A stretch of DNA of 64,000 nt, from contig JACEVL010000050.1 in NCBI GenBank assembly GCA_020284085.1, forward strand, positions 237,501-301,500, written 5' to 3'. Below, piece by piece: positions 49,724 to 64,000 of the stretch (its first letter is position 1; each line of letters starts with the position of its first letter). Both the position numbers and the translations under genes were made by a program. This DNA is from Aporrectodea caliginosa (Eukaryota > Annelida > Clitellata > Crassiclitellata > Lumbricidae). Under the pieces are notes generated by a model, which saw nothing but the letters and a program-made list of their open reading frames with translations, searched no databases and was not told the DNA's origin.

Positions 49724-52203
49724 GGGGAAAGTAGCCTAAAATGACATACTCGGGTAAAATGACATAGGTGGCACGTGGGCTGGACCGTAGTATATATCGT
49801 CAACTTACTCACTTACTTTCCTCGAGCGTGGCACCTGCTGTTGCTATTTTTAGTGAACGAATATGGCAGCATGCGCAGAAGTGCGTGGTTGATGTTTAGA
49901 TTATTTGTGACATTGCGATACAATTTGATAGTTTACGACAGTCAAGGCTGCTAAAAAGGTACGTGCAGATACTGAAGAATTTAGTCTTTTGCAAAGGGTA
50001 TGCATATTATGTCGATCAAGTCCCGTACAACTTTTAGCTTGGAGCATTTCGTCGCGGCTACAGCGGTAGGTCTCAACCTAGCACCCATAGACAGGGTAAA
50101 ATGACATACACGTCACCGGGCAATATGACATACATGTGTCGTTTTGCCCGGACATACTGGGTAAAACGACATAGGGTGTGTCATTTTATCCACTGCAGTA
50201 ATTATTGCCATATGAGAAGTTGTCTGTATTGTATTGTATTGTGTTGTATCTAAAGATTTATATAGCGCCTCTCTCAGAATAACTATTCAGAAGCGCTCTC
50301 AGCACGAAAACCCCGGGGGAAAAGAAACGTCTTTAAAGAACGAGAGACCAAAGAGGAAAAACTAGTCATTAGTTTAGCCCTTAATGAGGGGAAGGTCATT
50401 CCAAGTAGAGGACCAACCACAGCAAATGCCCGGCGTTGAGCCAAGGCAGTCCTAGTCCTAGGAACAAAAAGATCTAGCCAATCAGCAGCACAAAAGGAAC
50501 GAGATGAGGTCGCAGATAACGGCTTTCGCATATAGTCAGAAAGATACTTTGGGGCACTTCTCGGCTGCGCCTTTGAGACTAGAAAGAGTACTTGAAAACC
50601 TACATATTGTTGATACTTATATATCACTAATCTTTGCTCCGATCGTTAATTCACTATGACATGTTGTATACAGGATGGTGAACAAATACAGAAGAAAACC
50701 AGATCGCCAGAGTTGGAATTCAGAATACATGAGGCTAGCTATCACAGCAGTTGAAACTTGAAACTAATGAAATGGATTGGCTACGAGGTTCAAAAGAATT
50801 CAACGATCCACGGGGTACATTAGGACTTCGAGCCAGCCACTACACTGTCAGAAATTGTATGAGCCCATTTGTGATACTAGTGTCACTTCAACCCCAGACA
50901 CTCATTCGGATGCTGAACATTATGTACCCCGGTAGCTCAGAAACCATCTACGATGACAGAGGGTATTGCAGGCATTAAACTTCAGATTTCTCACTCAGAG
51001 AAAACTACAGTGCTTCCAATAAACACATCTTGTGTATGTACACCAATTCGAGCTGTTGATTTGTCTCCATTTCCTCCCTCATCACACTCTGCATCCCGTA
51101 GTAAGAGGACAAGTGAAGGTGCATCGGCTTTGACAAGCAACCTGAACCTGATGATAGCCATAAAGTACAGTGAAAAAGATAGACAGAAAAAAGTAAGACC
51201 GAGAAAGCTCAGTCTGGAGCAGCCACAAAAAGAGTTCCTGTGAAAAAGAGAAAAGCTGCATGCAAAAGTACCAAAGAGAGGTGTGGACCACATGATGATT
51301 TTCAAAAGGGCAAATGAGCCAAGGCCTTCAAGCCAGAAATTAAATGAAGATGATGCAGATCCAAGATGCCTGTTTTGCAGTGACTTGTTGTCCAACTCAC
51401 GTGAACGTGAGCCGTGGATCAAGTGCACAGTTTGCCACAACTGGGCACATTGCGAATGATCTAAAAGAAAACAAACTTTTGTGTGTGATTTGTGTAGTGA
51501 ATAGGTAGACATCGCTCTTGTCATGTGTTGGGCACTGATCAAGTAGGCCTGCAACAAGTTTTGTCAGACTTGTAGCAATTGATTTTTGAGTTTTTATACA
51601 TAGGCTAAGTGCTAGTCACATATTGGAAGCTTTTTCAGGTAGTGTTGTTGACCTAGTTCTTCAGTTTATTTGCTGATGATTGCTTAGTTTATCGGTATAA
51701 AATGTTTGTCTTTCTTGTAACAGTTTCAGTTGAATTGCAGTTCTGCTTGTCCCTGAGTCGTCAGTGTTGTATTTTGTCACGATAGGCCTAACATGTTTAA
51801 CTCTTTAAAAAATCCTAATTGCGTTGTGGTTCCAGCAGCTGTTTAGTTAGTCTCAGAACATCAAAATATAAAATATAATATGTTATAATTTTCATTTTAC
51901 TATAAATAATAACTTGTAATCATTTTATTTAAGCCTTACAAATTGGGTCAAAAATGTGTATGTCATTTTAGACTATACCCTATGTCATTTTGCCCAGCAC
52001 ATAGCCCAAAATGACATAGAACAAGCATTTTTACAAAACTGCCGGTTTTTCTGTTCTCATATATTTATTAGTATTTGGACCACTGCATTATGTAAGTGCA
52101 CTAGGTGTCTGATAAACAGGATAACAAAGTCCCACTTGTGCGATAAATATTATGCTAAACTTGCAAAAAATCCTTAGCTATGTCATTTTGGGCCACTTTC
52201 CCC
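49724..52203 (+). mobile_element. pogo-type DNA transposon, internally deleted
   Basis: A 2480-bp element, ends GGGGAAAGTAGCCTAAAATG and the near-inverse CATTTTGGGCCACTTTCCCC, flanked by TA. Repeated AAAATGACATA words lie near both ends. Coding remnants on the plus strand: ATG 50675 MVNKYRRKPDRQSW..EYM, a psq-type helix-turn-helix N-terminus, continued in another frame (EMDWLRGSKEFNDPRGTL). Then a basic segment (KYSEKDRQKKVRPRKLSLEQ) around 51170, and at 51367-51495 a PHD-like finger CLFC...KCTVCHNWAHC...CDLC with a stop inside. The central DDE catalytic domain is missing and stops are present, so it is inactive. A LINE tail is inserted at 50221-50640. Confidence 0.85.
50221..50640 (-). mobile_element. 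CR1/L2-like LINE 3' end inside pogo element
   Basis: Reverse complement reads FQVLFLVSKAQPRSAPKYLS, WLDLFVPRTRTALAQRRAFA, SLKTFLFPRGFRAESASE, then GAGGCGCTATATAAATC and a TACAA-type pentamer tail. Confidence 0.8.
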
Positions 52204-52339
52204 TAGTTAAAATTTATGTCTTCTGTCATTTGTGTTCTTGTGTATTGTTTCAATTGCATAATTGTACACTGTAACCGGTTGCGGTTTGTCAACCGGACTG
52301 TTTGAATAAACGAAAATATTATTATTATTATTATGTAAC

Positions 52340-52880
52340 CGTATACGGAGCAAGGAACCTGAGTAACCTATGACGCCCTTCATCAACGTTGTTCACCGGC
52401 GAAGGAGAGGATGTCACGAGGCCGCCGCCGCTGTGTTGGCCAGGATCAACTCTTGCATCAAGAGAAACGCTGTTTCGTTTGATGGACTAGGGCGGAGTTC
52501 TCGGGAGTTGTGGGCCGAGGTGAACCGTCCGAGAAGTTACCCGGAGCTGCGTAGATCTTACGGCCGACGACCTGAATCGGCACTATGTCGGCCTATCCAC
52601 CGATCACGAAACGTGCGCCCTACGAGGAAAGCAACTGCTACGGATACCTCGCTTCAAGAATTTTCAGCGCTGGAAGTTTTACATGAATTCGATACTTTTG
52701 GCAGCACCTGGTGTCACCATTCATTGCTAATTCAGTCGCTTTTTTGCTCAATCAATACTTATTTAATTCGGTGGGTCCACAACAGTGGAAGAGGAGTCAT
52801 CACCGCGGTCGCAAAGGCGATTTTCAGCCCATCTCAATCACGTCGATTTGAGCAGGATGATGGAGAAATTAATGGCTAGT
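52340..52880 (+). mobile_element. non-LTR retrotransposon fragment (endonuclease-RT linker)
   Basis: The open frame at 52370-52879 and overlapping frames contain SSRELWAEVNR, LNRHYVGLSTDHETCA, RKATATDTSLQEFS.LEVLHE and PQQWKR. These are the conserved words between endonuclease and RT in CR1/Nimb-like LINEs. Frameshifts and a collapsed RT start show decay. Confidence 0.75.
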
Positions 52881-54060
52881 CATTTGTACTATCCAATGCT
52901 GAGCCTATAGCTGCAGACTTTCAGGCATCATACTAAGGGGCCTCCACCACAGCGGTGCACTGGGGCCTCCACCTAAGTAAATACGGCCCTGATCTTGACA
53001 CTTTAACAACAAGCTGCATTGGTTTCCCAGTCACTTTTAGTACACGCTCATCGTTAAAGTGTTAGGCACATCTCTGCAAATAAACATTCAATCATCATGA
53101 AAACCAGTTTAATAACCTTTTACAGCACACAAAATACCTGTATAGGTACGAATACAATTTATAACAGATTCGGCAAATAGATATGACATAGCACATATAA
53201 AAAGCATGCAGAATGTTTGCTGAATAATAAAACATCAGAAACTAATACTACAACTATTTTGCAGTAGAGCCTAGCTGTATGCTAATCCTGGCAGTCGAGA
53301 TAAAAACTGAGCAGATAACTTCTAGTTTCTGACTTGGAAGTCAGTAGTCTGGAAATGAAGTATAGTATGAGCTAAAGTTCAAAGTGAACAGATTAGTGGC
53401 AACATGAGGAAGTCATTATTAGAACTGGAATGATGCTGGAAGATCACATAAACCTAAAGAACCTGGCTTGTCCATGCCAAATTATTCGTCTTTGCACGTG
53501 GATTTGATCTAAGTCTTGCATTCAGATATCATGCTATTCTGTTTATCAAAATCTTAATCCGTGCATTTTGATCGTAACGCTTCTCATACCTAATCTTGAT
53601 CCGCAAATTGGTTTTCACCGGATATTACCCTATACCGATTAGTCGGAATCGGCGCATCTCAGGACTAATGATACAAATGCCTAAACAAGTAATATTTTTG
53701 ACTAAAAACAATGTCTTTTTTCATTCGGTAACCTCCTGCGGTAATCTTTAATTCTTATAATTGAAAATCCATGGAAAATAATAAAATTATGAGTCGACGC
53801 ATCAACAAAAATGGCGGACAGTCGGTCTTTTTTCTTAAGCCATGTGGTCATTTTTTTCTTAAGCCATGTGGTTTACAAATTCAAGTAATGAATGAATGAA
53901 TAATAGACACATCAAATTGTAAAAATTACTACATTAGTACCTTAGAACCAAATAAACAGAAATATTGCCAATTAATCAGATTGAATCCGGAATCGGCAAA
54001 AAACAGGCCAAACATCCGGAATCGGAAAACTGGGTTTTCATAAAATAATGCCACTTGTTG
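52881..54060. other. gene-free stretch downstream of PHTF
   Basis: No exon recognised. 53549-53640 contains diverged words of the satellite that follows (CTTAATCCGTGCATTTTGATC). Confidence 0.4.
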
Positions 54061-54074
54061 GTTAATCTTAACCG

Positions 54075-54850
54075 ACTAGCCTTAAATCGTGCATTGTGAT
54101 CTTAAACATTGCACTAGTCTTAATGTAAGTATTATGAATTTCGTTAAGAATAAATCAGATCTCGTCTTAATTTTTAGCAACCTTAAATCGTGCATTGTGA
54201 TCTTATCCAGTGTACTAGTCTTAATGTAAGTATTATGCCCTTCGCGACCAACCTTAAATCGTGCATTGTGATCTTAAACATTGCACTACAGTCTTAATGT
54301 AAGTATTATGCTCTTCGTTAATTTAATCAATCAGATCTCGTCTTAATTTTTACCAACCTTAAATCGTGCATTGTGATCTTAAACATTGCACTAGTCTTAA
54401 TGTAAGTATTATGCTCTTCGTTAATTTAATCAATCAGATCTCGTCTTAATTTTTACCAACCTTAAATCGTGCATTGTGATCTTAAACATTGCACTAGTCT
54501 TAATGTAAGTATTATGCTCTTCGTTAATTTAATCAATCAGATCTCGTCTTAATTTTTAAGTAAATCGTGCATTGTGATCTTAAACATTGCACTATATAGT
54601 CTATGCTCTTCGTTAATTTAATCAATCAGATCTCGTCTTAATTTTTACCAACCTTAAATCGTGCATTGTGATCTTAAACATTGCACTAGTCTTAATGTAA
54701 GTATTATGCTCTTCGTTAATTTAATCAATCAGATCTGTCTTAATTTTTACCCCTTAAATCGTGCATTGTGATCTTTGCACTAGTCTTAATGTAAGTATTA
54801 TGCTCTTTGCTAATTTAATCAATCAGATCTCGTCTTAATTTTTACAGTAT
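54075..54850. repeat. satellite array, about 100-bp unit, eight copies
   Basis: Each unit holds AAATCGTGCATTGTGATCTT, then GCACTAGTCTTAATGTAAGT, CTCTTCGTTAATTTAATCAA and CAGATCTCGTCTTAATTTTT. Unit starts at 54084, 54185, 54256, 54361, 54464, 54562, 54656 and 54756, so the period is mostly 94-105 with one short unit. It lies directly 3' of the PHTF stop codon (54882) and may overlap its 3' UTR. Confidence 0.9.
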
Positions 54851-54881
54851 GTCCTCAGCTGATCTTATCTTGAGCTGTGCA

Positions 54882-63605
<8,724 letters not shown>

Positions 63606-64000
63606 CTAAAAATAAATTCATATTACATTTTTATTTCAACAGTTCTAATTTTTGCAAAAGCATAAAGCAGTGGCAAAATTTTCTTAAAATAAACTGCAAA
63701 CCTTTAGAATCAATTGCAAAATCATTACAGCTTGATAAAGACGTTGTAAAATGTTGTATCAATGCAGTGATAAGGCAGAACTTCAGAACTTGCATACCAT
63801 AACGACTTACAGTTGTAAGCGATGCAGACTGGCAGCAATGAGTAACAACAATGCAGCACTGAAAGTCGCAATTTAATGGCTTTCAAGAGAAGACATTATA
63901 TGTGACTTGTTCTGGCAAAAGAAGGCTTTTGTCCAAAAAATTAGTTTTGTAGATGCTAAAATTGATAACTAATAATTTCTGTTGAAAATGTTGAAAAAAT
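63606..64000 (-). other. PHTF intron at window end
   Basis: AT-rich, no exon recognised. The acceptor TATTTTTAG lies just upstream of 63605. Confidence 0.5.

Larger units (their letters stand above)
49626..52335 (+). mobile_element. tRNA-derived SINE, family 3, interrupted by pogo element
   Basis: Left half 49626-49723 (GAGTTCGAGCCCCCGTTGGG ... CTGTTCTGTTAGTA) and right half 52204-52335 (TAGTTAAAATTT ... TTATTATTATTA) align with the SINE at 48074-48300. The join is exactly at the TA duplicated by the pogo insertion. Confidence 0.8.

Noticed and set aside
54075..54850. CRISPR-like array
   Set aside because: Units are contiguous with no unique spacers; it is a eukaryotic satellite.

Overview
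This window is eukaryotic, from a metazoan and most likely a marine invertebrate. Coding exons are split by GT..AG introns. Recognisable animal genes (PHTF, crooked-neck/CRNKL1, Mab-21/cGAS-like, secreted LRR) sit among dense, mostly dead transposable elements: CR1/L2-like LINEs, tRNA-derived SINEs, hAT, pogo and piggyBac relics. Long microsatellites fill much of the rest. The octamer TAGGCCTA and its variants recur between about 1 and 52 kb. Phylum cannot be fixed from the sequence; an echinoderm, hemichordate or lophotrochozoan would all fit. A run of N (17421-18330) shows this is a draft assembly.

Layout. 0-10 kb: LINE and SINE debris; a transposase-like pseudogene cut by an 841-bp hAT-type MITE; a second MITE copy in inverse orientation; and a first, 3'-truncated Mab-21-like gene (5710-6516) whose upstream flank carries a 1.24-kb pogo-type MITE. 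10-12 kb: an intact single-exon secreted leucine-rich-repeat gene on the minus strand. 14.7-22 kb: two further Mab-21-like copies arranged tail-to-tail around the assembly gap, both with frameshifts. 22-30 kb: decayed repeats, a second transposase-like fragment, and the last three exons of a CRNKL1 homologue. 30-45 kb: a 3' piece of an RLE-type retrotransposon inserted in a TAA repeat, several hAT MITEs with perfect 8-bp target duplications, a hAT C-terminal domain, a piggyBac-type MITE, a CR1-like RT fragment, an unnamed 467-aa Cys/His-containing ORF, a foldback microsatellite, and an element whose ends are arrays of a GGACATTGTCC motif. 45-52.9 kb: a 2.47-kb hAT element, small MITEs, and a pogo element with HTH-psq and PHD-like remnants nested in a SINE. 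An empty copy of that SINE lies 1.5 kb away. 54.9-64 kb: the 3' eight exons of a PHTF1/PHTF2 homologue on the minus strand, with a satellite array beside its stop codon.

The most biologically interesting content is the Mab-21/cGAS-like trio. All three copies keep a Gly-Ser followed by an Asp-x-Asp pair, the layout of the nucleotidyltransferase active site in cGAS-like receptors. Copy 3 adds a C-terminal extension of roughly 550 residues. Whether any copy is functional is open: copy 1 is truncated, and copies 2 and 3 carry frameshifts that could be real or assembly errors.
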